NCBI GenBank assembly: GCA_963920765.1
Contig: OY987242.1
Span: 13,912,002 to 13,976,001 of the forward strand
DNA from: Ulota crispa
Taxonomy: Eukaryota > Streptophyta > Bryopsida > Orthotrichales > Orthotrichaceae
DNA length: 64,000 bases
Direction of reading: 5' to 3'
The position numbers were made by a program, and so were the translations under genes. Below are positions 47,116 through 58,108 of this stretch, piece after piece. Numbering within the stretch: the stretch's first letter is position 1; each line of letters begins with the position of its first letter. Below the pieces are notes generated by a model that had not been told where the DNA came from, made no database searches, and saw only the letters and a list, made by a program, of their open reading frames with translations.

Positions 47116-49363
47116 CTTGCAGTTCGCTGCGAAGAAGCAAGGCTCATAGCAATTTGCCAAGAGACAGCCAGCTGATAACTGCAATGACACACCAACCAAT
47201 GAACTATACTTCAATAAGGGGTACAGAAAAGTAGGAGATCACAGAGCATACGGTAAAATCAGCACAGCACATGTTAAATTATCCTCAACTCCGGGTATAT
47301 CTATTCTACCTTGCTAACACTAAAGAGCAAAATTCCTGACTTGAGAAAATAACAGTTTTGTTATTAAGCAGTCCAAAATATAGCTGGTACAAGTATTTAC
47401 CAATGACAAAACCAACACTACAATCTTCGGTCGGAGACACGTTTGAGCGACTAAAAAATGCCTTCCACATCAGCTTATTAATGCACATTCTTAAAGGCCC
47501 TACACAATCGATCCAGGAATAAAAAAGAAGGCCCTTTCAAGAGCAGTCAATGCTGCTTCGATAACTATCAAGCCTCTCGTGTCCACAGTAGTAGATTAAG
47601 GGTCTCAAAGTGCAACTTGTTCTTAACGTAGTACAGGATACCTCAAATACTTGGTATTTATAAAAGATATCGTAAGCCCTCTATCCAGATACTATACGGG
47701 TTCAAGCTATCCATAGAGAACTTCTAAGATGGAAATGGAAATAGTGAGCGAGAAACGAAACAAAGACGCCAATGCAAAGACACACACAAGTTCACTTTTG
47801 AGAAGCGCCCTGAAGTCACAGAAACGCCAAGTCGGTTTTAACACTTGCGAGAAGTCGGATCCGACGCAAAGTAACATGAGTCAGCGCCTGTTGTTTTTAA
47901 CAGCTACAAATATTATACTCGCATCGCTCAAACAGTTACTCACTGCGTCCACTTTAAAACTTCCTCGTTATTCACGCTTCTCATGATCGAATGAGAGAGG
48001 GCGATCTGAAATGGTAAGAGCAGTATCTAAAGACCTTGACCAGAAAGCAAAATGCTGATAATAGCAGATGCAACATCGCCTCATCACACAAGCTCTAAAT
48101 CTCTCGAACCGCCCTTGACTCCCTGACACAACACGAAACAATAGCGCTGAAACACTTTCTAACCGAATGCCAAACGATCTCGCGCCTCTTACCACGAGTG
48201 AGCACTCCCAGCGACGTACGGAGATTCTAGATTTTTTTTTCCCCGCGGGAAGGCTTCCCCACTACCCGCAGCTGGAGAGCATTTCCCTTCCACCAACTCG
48301 CAAGCAAACCATTCCGTACGGCTTCAAAATTGACAGGGCTTCCGAATCTCTTGGCGCACCTTTCAACCCCAGCCCTCGCACTCAACCTCGCATTCCAGTT
48401 CGGCCTCCGGTGTTCGCCGCTGAATGTGCTGCCCAGCCGTTACGAGCGCGAACACATACAGGTCGAGAATACAAAGCGCCGAACCACCGCCGTTTACGGC
48501 CATAAAACAGCCGAAAACTCTGTACACACAAGCAATTCGTCCATTCTCTCTACAGCAGGAAACGGCACCTCCTCCGGCAAGAGCAGAGCACCCGAGAGGG
48601 CGTTCGAAGGGATATCCGAAGACAGGCGATCCGAAGCAGCAGCGGCGAAGTAAGAAGGTAGAAGTCACATCCACGAGCAGTAGATTACAGGGCCGAAGGA
48701 GAAGGAGCGGCAAGCGGACGGAAGGGAAAGAAGCGAAGACGAAGACGAAGAGAGAGGAGACACGGGGGCGAGGAAGATTGCTCTGAAATCGGGAGGTCAA
48801 AGGGAGCGGTGAAGCCAAGGGTACAGTGAAGACGCAGCAGCGCTGCCAACTTGGACTAATAAGTTCAAGGAACAGCAACAATAACAGCAACAACAACACC
48901 AGCTATGGCGGGGGTGGCGGCGTCAGCAGCAGCAGCTGCGTCGTGGCTACATACAAGAGGAAGGACGAGGAGCGGAGCCACCACCATAGCCAGGAAAGCG
49001 AGGCGAAGGGGCCTGGCAGGACGGGAGTCTTGCACCAGCGAAGCCGATGACGAACTTTACCCAGTCACGAGTCTCGCCTTCCGCCCGGCCCGGGCCCGGC
49101 CCGGCATGTCAGAGCTCGAGCCCGCCCCGTCCCGCCCCGCCGGTCTACCGTAGCTCCGTATAGCTACGGTTTCGTCGTATGCGGCGAAAAATAGCAAGGT
49201 TTTGGTCAGCCCGAGAAAAGATAAGGAAGTTTCGGCGGAAACCAGGGGCTGTTTCCGGAAGTCGCGAGAAGGGCTCACCGCTCACGGTTCACCCCCTTTT
49301 GCATTCCCTTCCTATTTCAGTCCACCTTCCCAGGCAGTCCTTCCATCCAGTCAACACCTCTGT
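47116..49363 (-). promoter_or_regulatory. Upstream region of the TIFY8-like gene
   Basis: It contains the 5' leader and promoter of the TIFY8-like gene, possibly with a leader intron, since the coding start follows an AG directly. The part 48200-49150 is GC-rich; a C-rich block at about 49085-49143 includes repeated CCCGCCCCG-type runs. No gene is recognised on either strand. Confidence 0.45.
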
Positions 49364-49598
49364 TCATCCATGTATCGCCTCCCATTCATCCATGTATCGC
49401 CTCCCATTCATCCATGTATCGCCTCCCATTCATCCATGTATCGCCTCCCATTCATCCATGTATCGCCTCCCATTCATCCATGTATCGCCTCCCATTCATC
49501 CATGTATCGCCTCCCATTCATCCATGTATCGCCTCCCATTCATCCATGTATCGCCTCCCATTCATCCATGTATCGCCTCCCATTCATCCATGTATCGC
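49364..49598. repeat. 22-bp minisatellite, about 10-11 copies
   Basis: The unit CATCCATGTATCGCCTCCCA plus TT (22 bp) repeats with almost no variation. Because 22 is not a multiple of three, all three forward frames run through the array and give the same 22-residue peptide repeat. This is a property of the array and not evidence of a gene. Confidence 0.97.
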
Positions 49599-49897
49599 TG
49601 CAGGCATGCTTGTGTAGTGAGTGCTTTTCACTCATGACGCAATGCTTTCACACGGAGGTACTGTGCACGTCGGTAAGTTACAAAGAGTGTGAGTGTGTAT
49701 TGCTAGGCATCATGATCTTGAGTTGGGCTCAACACACCCCCCCCCCCTCTCATATTCCTAGCGTTAATTTAGAAGCAAGGCAAATAGGATGTTGACTTAT
49801 AAGGATTGGATGAATTACAGCTCAACCTCCCATTTGTTTCAAAACTGGAGTTTCTTTGGATTCTGTTGTATGTCAGCTGCTGGGAACCCAAGGCACA
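49599..49897. other. Short spacer with a poly-C run
   Basis: A run of about 13 C at 49737-49749 could form unusual structure on the G-rich strand. Nothing else is recognised. Confidence 0.5.
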
Positions 49898-50224
49898 AGG
49901 AAGGAGGCTCTAATTAGGAGCAGGCTCTAAAATGGAGCATCTCCTCAAGTGTACTCTATTTGTACATGTTGTTTTTCATAGCTCTTCAACAATGTATATA
50001 CAGTGTACATTTGAGGAGGTGCTCCATTTTAGAGCCCTATGATCATTCCACTTCAAAATTTCATAACTAATTCTATAAAGCTTCAAAAAACACAAAACAA
50101 CTTGGGTTAGATGCCAATTCTTCTTGTTTTTCAAAGAAAATTTGCAGAAATTTATTTTAAGAAGTTTTACCTGCCCAAAATTCAATTTCAGCCATTAGAT
50201 GCTCCATTCATGAGCCTCCTACCT
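49898..50224. mobile_element. Mariner-like MITE, family A
   Basis: The ends AGGAAGGAGGCTC and GAGCCTCCTACCT match the copy at 13540 in opposite orientation; TA follows the right end, the left flank is CA. Within it, about 49920-50032 forms an extra hairpin with arms around CTCTAAAATGGAGCA. Confidence 0.7.
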
Positions 50225-50489
50225 TAGAACCGGATTTCATTGGGGTTTGGAGGAGTCCAAGCTTAAACCTCCAACCTCCAGGTCTTGCAAAAGTTGACTA
50301 CATTTTTGGACCTTTGGACCCTTGACTGGAGCTTACTTACAAAGATGTACGTGTAGTGGAAATTTCACAGTTTTTTCTTTTCTCTGCCCATGGGCAACCT
50401 GGATGTGTGGTCCAGTTCCAGTCCCTAATGGAATCCAGCTCTTAAAACAAGTACATTTATGAAAGTGTTTCAACTCCTTAGAGGCATTA

Positions 50490-50803
50490 GAGCATCTCCA
50501 CTGGTGCACTCCCAAGCTCTGAAGCTTGCCAAAAGTGGATGAAAATTGTTGAAAGGCCTTTTCAAAACCCTCTCAAGGCATTTCGTCATAGCGTGTTTAG
50601 CAATGACCCTTCAAGACACTATTCATCCTAAGTTTAATGGACTTATCCTCTACTTTCCTTGATAAGTGGTCAATTGATAAGTTACGGGCCATGTTGGAGT
50701 GCAAGGCCACCTTTTTGAAGAGCATGGGTGGAGATCAAGGGGCTTAAGAGCCGGCCAAAACAAATGGAAATTTTTGAAAGAGCCTAGACCAGTGGAGATG
50801 CTC
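50490..50803. mobile_element. Tourist-like MITE, family T1
   Basis: The ends GAGCATCTCCACTGGTG and CAGTGGAGATGCTC are inverted repeats. The flanks are TTA and TAA, both allowed TWA sites but not identical. The interior is homologous to 4970-5275. Confidence 0.78.
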
Positions 50804-50993
50804 TAAAGACTTCAAATAATGCAAGACCCCTTCAAACTAATTTGAGTGAATTTTGCCTTATTAATATGTAAAGAGACATTTTTTTTTGCCCTTGTTTTTC
50901 AAGTAGGATTTTGGCCACAACCTCTTAGAATCCCTTAGGTAGTAACTTAATGATGGAGCCTCCATGATACATTATCCTTTACACACTCCTGAA

Positions 50994-51911
50994 TTAACCC
51001 CTAAAGGACCATGGCCTTTATTTTGTCAAAAGACAGGCAAAACTGCCACCTCTATGGCAAAGAGAAAAAAAGTTTGAAAATTGGTCTTTTTGCATATTTA
51101 ACCGTAGGATCTTGTACTAGACTACTATAAGAATGTGTCATACAAAACTCAAGAACTTTGACCGTAAAGTTTGGAAGATATTTGCATTTAAAAAGTGAAA
51201 AACAGCTTTTTTGCACCTTGCATGACTAGATTATTTAACTTTGAACATTTTTAACTTAAAATTTTTGCACCACAGAGTTTGGAATTCTATTTTTGCATGG
51301 TGGGAAGTTGAGTTGGTAATCTTGGGAAAAAAAATAACAAAAAATAATTAATTTTCATTCTTTAAAAAAAACATTAGGCACAAGAAGGTATGAGATTGAA
51401 CATAAACTTAAATAGCTAATAACCCTGCAATGGAATTGAAATGCAATGATCCCAATGGTGAGATTGTTCTAGAAAGCAAACTTCACCCTCTCCAACAATT
51501 TTTTTTGGAAAAATGTTAAAATTGCATTCAAAAATGAAGTTTATAAGTTATTTTTTCAAGAAGATGCTTGAGGTGCCCGAAAAACAAGATTGTCCATAAC
51601 TTTCTCATAACTAGTCCAAATGGAATGAATAAAAGCTTCAGATGTAGACAAAGATATAATGTGTGAGGGAAAAAAATCCAAGTTTTTATAAGAATTTTTT
51701 TTGCTGCCCAGAGTCCCCAAATTTGTGCTTATTTGGGCATAACCTTTGCTCCCTGGCATCAATTGGAATAAAAATTAGATACCCATATAGATCTTTGAAT
51801 TCCCCATCTTTAATAAAAGTTTCAAAAAATCATACAAAGTAGTTTGACCATAGGTACATGCCTGAAATCCCGTTTGTTCGTTGAACAAACAATTGATCCT
51901 TTAGGGATTAA
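50994..51911. mobile_element. TTAA element (piggyBac-like MITE), subfamily beta-prime
   Basis: The left end TTAACCCCTAAAGGACCA and inverted right end TTAATCCCTAAAGGATC enclose sequence homologous, inverted, to 17000-17930. Noncoding. Confidence 0.85.
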
Positions 51912-52802
51912 GTTACATGCGCATAAAATATTCTTGAGATTTTAGCCACATGAATCACACTGTTTGAGATAGTATTTGAACATTATAACCCACAATACGT
52001 TATATTAACCTAAATAACTATGAAATATCAATGGTGTGCTACAAATTCACACGACTCTTAGAATTAGTCCAAGTTAACATTGTTAATGTGGCTTGCAATG
52101 ATTGAAATAGCTTGTGCAATTATTTTGACTCAAAGAAATGTAAACTCTACATTGAGTTCTCGATTAATTCTAAGTGTAATATTGATATCAGTTACTAGAA
52201 CATGTTGGTTTGCACTTACATTCAAGCTTCCCTACTTTTGGTATCATCTTCATGTAAATTTCTTTTGATGCTTGTTCAATCCAAACTCAAGGGACACTAC
52301 ATTTGTACAAATATTCAAGTAGAAATTGAAATTTTCTCTTCTATAAGTAGAAGATATGCCCAAATAACTACACCTAAAACTAACCACATAAATTTGTGTG
52401 CCCTTATGGAGATGCAAGAAAACAAATACAACATAGAATATTTATATATTTGTAGATGCACTTGAAGCAAAAAGTAGATATTAATATAAATTCTAGGCAA
52501 ACATAAAGCAATAATAAATTTTCAATGATGAAAATTGTAAGAAGTTGTCATTGAAACCTTGGCAAATCCAAGATTCACATGGCACACACTAAAAGAGGGC
52601 ATTTGTAGTGTCAAAACTTGATTTAGCTAACAAGTCAAATTGAAAAACATTATTTCAAAATCTAACTTTTTAGAAAGCCACCACCACCTATAATTTGTTA
52701 TGGGCAGTACTAGGTGAACTTAAAACATAATCATCAGCCTTGCAAAACATATTTTATGCCTACAAAGTTTACTTATGTGAGGCTCACAACAATCCTACAC
52801 TA
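51912..52802. other. AT-rich intergenic DNA, no gene seen
   Basis: No gene or clear element borders are visible in this stretch. Confidence 0.4.
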
Positions 52803-53430
52803 AATTTTGCGTTTAGATTGCCCCACATTAATTTCTTGACATCTTACACTATATAAATATTTACTATTGTTTTAGTATTTTTCAGCAGTAATTATTACAA
52901 TAAACAACTTGTAAAGACCTAGCAACAACAAGAAAGCTGCAAAAAAATTAACTAGTAACTTCCAAATCTCAAATTGTGCAAAATGTTAAAACCTAGAGAG
53001 TTGCATGCACCTCCAAATGGCCAAACAATGAATCATGAGGTAACTTTCTAGGGTAAGAGCAGCTTCACCTGTTTGGTGAAACACCGTGCTGACCACTTTT
53101 GGATGAAAAGATAACAGTTGATGCTTGGATCCACAAAAATATGCAACTCCTCTAAAAACTACTTTTCTTTGATCAACTAATAGGTTAAATGAGCTATGAT
53201 GAAGATTCTATCTGCTTTTTCAAGCAAGAAGGCTTGCTATTGGTTAAGCACTATTTTGCCTACTTACACAAGTAGGGGAAATTGCTAGTCACCACGGAAA
53301 AGGAGGATCATTGTGTTTCCTTGGGATGATTTCCAACCAAAGTGGTAGAGATGCTCTAAGGCAACCTAAGGCAACCTAATTGTCAAGGCAACCTAATTGT
53401 TAAGGCAACCTACATGCAATATTTGGTGTA
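52803..53430. mobile_element. Relative of the 17944-18226 MITE, carrying a nested T1 element
   Basis: The left part (GCGTTTAGATTGCCCCACA, then ATTTCTTGACAT) and the right part (repeated GGCAACCTAA) match the inverted 17944-18226 element. A T1 Tourist-like element at 53057-53356 interrupts it. The right end has a short GGCAACCTAA tandem array. Borders are approximate. Confidence 0.5.
53057..53356. mobile_element. Tourist-like MITE, family T1, nested
   Basis: The ends GAGCAGCTTCACC and GTAGAGATGCTC are flanked by TAA on both sides (53054-53056, 53357-53359). It is the most diverged T1 copy here. Confidence 0.7.
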
Positions 53431-53517
53431 ATACATATGATAATTTTACTAACACATGGTATGTTTTTGCAAGGCAAGCAACTTTGCTTGTACACAAGTA
53501 GATGCATGATCAATATA

Positions 53518-53735
53518 AGGTAGACAAACCCAATGCCGTTTGTCTACCCAATATGGCTCAAATGCACAACTGTAGTTCTTTTTAGGGCTGAAATCTAGGC
53601 ACCTCATTGATGCCCTATATTTAGGTCATAAAAAATAGGGCATCAATGAGGTGCCTAGATTTTAGCCCTAAAGAGAACTACAATTGTACATTTGAGCCAT
53701 ATTGGGTAGATGAACGGCATTGGGTTTGTCTACCT
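53518..53735. mobile_element. Palindromic mariner-like MITE (full-length hairpin)
   Basis: The ends AGGTAGACAAACCCAATG and CATTGGGTTTGTCTACCT are flanked by TA. Almost the whole 218 bp pairs with itself, with arms of about 100 bp around a short loop near 53625. Confidence 0.88.
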
Positions 53736-53872
53736 TAGACTAGATTTGAAAACCCTCACCCAGTCTTACAATAGAAATTGTGGTGTGTATTATTTTATGT
53801 TTTCAAGCAAATACAGTTACTTGTAATTATATTGCGGTGGTGCAATCAGGTGGGCAAGGAAGGTCCATTCTA

Positions 53873-54185
53873 AGGTAGGAGCACCTATAAGCGTCAAACT
53901 CAGGGTTTTGAACATGATGACCATTAATAAACATCTGGCAAATTATATGATCCTATTAGGAACATTAAAAAAATGAGTCTGCACTTTCGAATGTATTATT
54001 TGGATACTGTGAGTATAAGTTGTGAATTTTTAAACAGCAAATTGCCATTGCATCCATAACCAACACTAAGATTTCATGTTCACAAGTTATACATCCTTGT
54101 TATTACATCTATTTACTTCCCTAAATTTTCAAGATTTTAAAGGTGACGGTTATGGAGACACTAACACTTATGGGTGTTCCTACCT
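53873..54185. mobile_element. Mariner-like MITE (AGGTAGGAGCACC ends)
   Basis: The ends AGGTAGGAGCACCTATAAG and CTTATGGGTGTTCCTACCT form an inverted repeat with TA on both sides. Interior noncoding. Confidence 0.75.
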
Positions 54186-54600
54186 TAGATCCTACATGCC
54201 AAGACGGTGCTGGTCCCTGGTTGAAATTTCCTTGGGATTTCCGGTGCCCATCCACTTGGGTTGAGAGTCTTGAGACCCCCTCATGGAAAGTCCAACTTGA
54301 AGAAGGAAGCCAACTGAAGCCCTAGGCCCAGGCCCCAGGGCCCAGGGGGTGGTGAATAAATCCAATATTCCATGTCAGAAAGGCCCCACCCATGGGCTCC
54401 CACTGGTTTGCATGATATCCAAATCAAAGCAGCAGCTACATCTCAGGTTCTTTGGGTGGGTCCCTTGCTCTGACATTCCACAAGGTTCATAGTTTTCAGT
54501 ATCTGCCTGCTTGACCGTCTCCGCTGCCCTAATATCAAAAATCCTTGCCAAGGGCTGTGGCCATTTCAATTTCTTTTGGACCAAATTTTGCCAATCAGGT
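54186..54600. other. GC-richer unique islet between elements
   Basis: The segment includes a G/C-rich run near 54322-54352 with repeated CCCAGG/GGGCCC blocks. Short frames occur on both strands but resemble no family I know. Confidence 0.4.
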
Positions 54601-55007
54601 AGGTAACTTACCCCATACCTGAGCAGTCCCTAAGGTCGCACTCTACATTTGGGGTGTCCTCCACACACTCTTGAACCCATAGTGGAGCGGTGAATGTCAT
54701 TTGCACAAGTAAATCTTTGCACATATCAACTTAAGAGTTAGTTTGAGAGGGTCAACATTGTGACCGTCATGTACATGTATAGGAACACATTCAAGCAATT
54801 TCAAGGGTAGTTTAGAGTTGCTAATAGGGATCCTAGGAGCTACAACTTTGCCCTTTAATGTAAAATAATCTACAATAATTTTTTCCACAAAAATTACGCT
54901 CCATGATAGCTTGTTGAAAGACTAACACTACGGATTTTTTTCCTAAATTTTCTGAGACCTTAAAGTACCCTAAACCCTTAAACGCTTGGGTATGGGTAAG
55001 GTTACCT
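54601..55007. mobile_element. Mariner-like MITE, family C
   Basis: The ends AGGTAACTTACCCCATACC and GGTATGGGTAAGGTTACCT pair. TA follows the right end; the left flank is GT. The interior matches 20788-21194. Confidence 0.72.
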
Positions 55008-55733
55008 TACTTCATTTTCACACTAGCCAACATTACACTGGATTGAGTGAATGAAAAATCGGATGACTCTCTCAAATAAACATCGGGTTTGTCAAAATAT
55101 GGATGAGGTTGGTAACAATAGCTAGTGTTATGGATGAACATGCTTATGTGGGTGATTCTAATCCATTTTCCCTCGTAGGAGCGTGTCACTTCCACTATCA
55201 CACCCTACAATCCATGATTGAGGATGATTTCCAAAGATAATGTCTAGCACAACCACCTTAAGACATCATACGTGTTTGTAAAATTAATCAACAAGTTTGA
55301 GCTTCAAAAAAATTCTTAACAACATTTTAAGTCCGTTATATAGGTTTTGGTATGATAGATCAACATTCGTAATACAATGTTAATAGTAATTGGATTGTTT
55401 TGTTCAGGCATTTTAATATTGAAAAATTCACTCTATTGTGACTATTTCTATATACCCGACCTTTGGAGTTTTCATTATCTTCCAAAGCACCTGGTGATGT
55501 TTCAAACTGTATGAATGCAAAGCAAACTTGATCCCTGTTCTAAAAGCACAACACAAAGTTTATCAAGACTTTCAAGATGGATGAAAAAACATTACTTCAA
55601 GGGATAGATATGGTATGCATGTATGCTTATGTGTGGAGGACTAATAATGCATTTAAACGATAGAGTGTATAACTCAAGCCTCTTACATGACATACTTGTG
55701 ATGCTTGAGTTTGTGATTTGGTACAACCATATA
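55008..55733. other. Intergenic DNA, no gene seen
   Basis: AT-rich stretch without recognisable gene or element borders. Confidence 0.4.
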
Positions 55734-57113
55734 CTCCCTCTGTCCCAATATAAAGCTCCAAAAAACTTCTTCATGAGGGATTAATTGTGTTTTTAGTCAT
55801 TATGCTAGTGATAAATGCAATCTAGAATCAATATACCACCTACCAAATATCTATAAAATCTCAAGTTTTTATGTTGTTGTTTAGACACCCAAATTCCATG
55901 CAAAAAGTACCATATTTGTGCATAGTTTGTGAAAGCTGCCGCCTCCTCATTATTTTAGTCATCATGCTAATGACAAATGCGTTCTAGAATCAATATACCA
56001 TCTACCAAATGTGTGCAAAATCTCTAGCTTTGATGTTGTTGTTTGGGCTCCTAAATTCCATGCAAAAAGTACCATATTTGTACATGTTGCTAGCTCCTCA
56101 TTATTGACGATTTAAAGATTAGTAGCAACAATGGTACCTCATATGGGCAAGGCCAAGCTTGTTAGTAGAGGAATGCTCTTTAACCCCTAAAGGCCCAAGC
56201 CCTTTTCTTCAATGAAAGTCACTGTTAACTGCCACTTTGGGGGAATGAGTAGAAAAGTAGGAAATAAAGTTTGTTTTGCAAATCCAACTATAGGATCTTG
56301 CCTTAGACTAGAAGAGGTACTTGTAGGAAAAAATTAGGTCATTCTACATGGAGAGGAGGGAGATATTTACATCTAAAGTGAAAAAAAAGGTTATTTTTCT
56401 TGCTTCTAGTAAATCTCAAAAGCCTTTGACCACTCTTACATGAAAAAAATTACTCTACACAAAGTCTAGGTTTATTTTTTCCATGTAGAAGACCAAGTTA
56501 GGTATGTGTGGGAGAATTTTCAAATCAATTGGAACTATACAACACATGGAGGAAAACGGTAAGTAAAATGAAGTTGAGAATGAGTCAAATCACTAAATTG
56601 TTAAGAATTTAAATATTAAAATGAAAAATGCAAATCTCAATGGTTATAATGTTGTAATAAACAATCTACTTCCTTAGGTTTAGTTTTTTTTTCCAAAATA
56701 TTGAAAGTTCTAGAAAATAAATGACTTCAAAGTTTATTTCAGTGTAAAGAATCCATAACTACCCACAAACTAAAACATCTCATAACTTTCATCTCATTGA
56801 TTGAAGTTGAATGATTCAAAGCTTCCCACATATGAAAAAATCTAAAGAACCAATTTCAAATTGTCTTGGAATTCCCCACCTTCAACAAAAGTTATAAAAA
56901 ATCACAAAAACTAGATTAGCTACAGGTACATGCCCAAAATCCATTTATCCCCGGAGGGGACAATTGGGCTTTTAGGAGTTAATTGCTTAACTTGCCCCCA
57001 TGAGATCATTGGACATGATAAACACTTTTCCAACAGTTGAAATTAGCAAAAGAGAGCTTTTTATGGGACAAGAACTATGCCTAATTTGGAGCTTTATATT
57101 GGGACAGAGGGAG
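55734..57113. mobile_element. Stowaway-like element with a nested TTAA element and internal duplication
   Basis: The ends CTCCCTCTGTCCCAATATAA and TTATATTGGGACAGAGGGAG are inverted repeats flanked by TA (55732-55733, 57114-57115). The interior matches the intron copy at 38224-38640. A segment of about 162 bp is duplicated in tandem (from 55794 and 55956). The TTAA element at 56180-56982 is inserted in it. Confidence 0.9.
56180..56982. mobile_element. TTAA element (piggyBac-like MITE), subfamily beta, nested
   Basis: The left end is TTAACCCCTAAAGGCCC and the inverted right end TTAACTCCTAAAAGCCC. The uninterrupted Stowaway-like copy at 38224 gives the empty site: GAATGCTCT and TAACTTGCCCCCATGAG are adjacent there, apart from a short sequence with CTAA at the target. 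Confidence 0.9.
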
Positions 57114-57626
57114 TAGTTTGTAAAAGGATGCAAGTGTCGCAGTGCTTCCGTGTCATAGCTTGGGCGTGCTACACTTTGGATGAATGTGCAAGTTTTAATA
57201 AATGATACTGCTCAGGATCCTCAATGTAAGGATTCAACACTCCACCTACAACTGCAACTTGCACCGCCTTTAAAAGGAAAGTGGAGCTCATTGGTGGGCA
57301 TGGCAGTCTCCTCACTGGCTCAAGCCAATTGAATGACGAAGAAGATATGCAGAGAGCCGGCTACAGGACTACAGTAACTCTCTCTCAAGTCAATGCCATG
57401 CTGGCAATGGGGCAATGGGGGCAATGGCCAATGGGACTCGGAGTGGCTTTGGAGTTTGGAGATACCAAATTTAGGAAGAATCTGAATCTTTAAAGTCTCC
57501 TCCCCCATTTATAGGGCGGCTGTTTGGGGGTAAACCACAAGCATGCCTCTGTTTTGTGTGGATATACTATTACCCCCAAGCTATGGTTCTTTTGCTTTGA
57601 ATTGGATTCAATGGCTTGGTTTCCTA
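57114..57626. other. Unique, GC-richer segment between elements
   Basis: About 57235-57520 has balanced base composition and a plus-strand frame of 70 codons (57281-57493) without family resemblance. It may be a gene scrap. Confidence 0.35.
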
Positions 57627-58108
57627 AGGTAGACATACGTATTCCCTAACATTTAACCCCTAAATGCCCACGGTATCAACTTTCAGTGTTGAAAACATCC
57701 AAATTGGGTGCCGTGGGCATTTAGGGGTTAAAGGTTTAGGGTACCGCAAGGTCTTGAAAATTTCAAGAAAAAAAGTCATAGGTTTAGCCTCTCAACAAGC
57801 TATTATGGAAAGTAATTATTATAGAAAATATTATTGTATGATAATTTGTATTAAAGGGCAAAGTTACAGCTCATATGGTTCCTATAAGCAACTCTAGACT
57901 AATCCTGAAACTGCTTGGATGGGTTCCTATAATGGCACATGATTGTTCCAATCCCAACCCTCCCATACTAGTTTCGTAACTGACATGTGGTAGGATTTTC
58001 TTGTGCAAGTAGCATGCACTGCTCAACTTTGGGTTCAATAGTGTATGGTGAAACCCTCAAATCTAGGGTGCATAGTTGGGAGCCGCTCAAGAACGAGTGT
58101 GTCTACCT
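57627..58108. mobile_element. Mariner-like MITE, family C, carrying a 79-bp TTAA element
   Basis: The ends AGGTAGACATACG and AGTGTGTCTACCT are flanked by TA. The interior matches 20788-21194 in inverted orientation. A 79-bp element interrupts it near the left end. Confidence 0.85.
57653..57731. mobile_element. 79-bp TTAA element (piggyBac-like micro-MITE), copy 3
   Basis: Both ends read TTAACCCCTAAATGCCCACG (right end inverted; small differences start after this). The host element at 20788-21194 has a single TTTAA in the matching place, which shows that TTAA was the target and was duplicated. Confidence 0.92.

Noticed and set aside
49364-49598. Regular repeats as a CRISPR array
   Set aside because: Units are directly contiguous without spacers, and the DNA is a plant nuclear genome.
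49364-49617. Open frames of 67-197 codons through the minisatellite, encoding a repeated peptide
   Set aside because: The 22-bp unit lacks stops in all three frames, so any frame stays open. There is no supporting coding signal.
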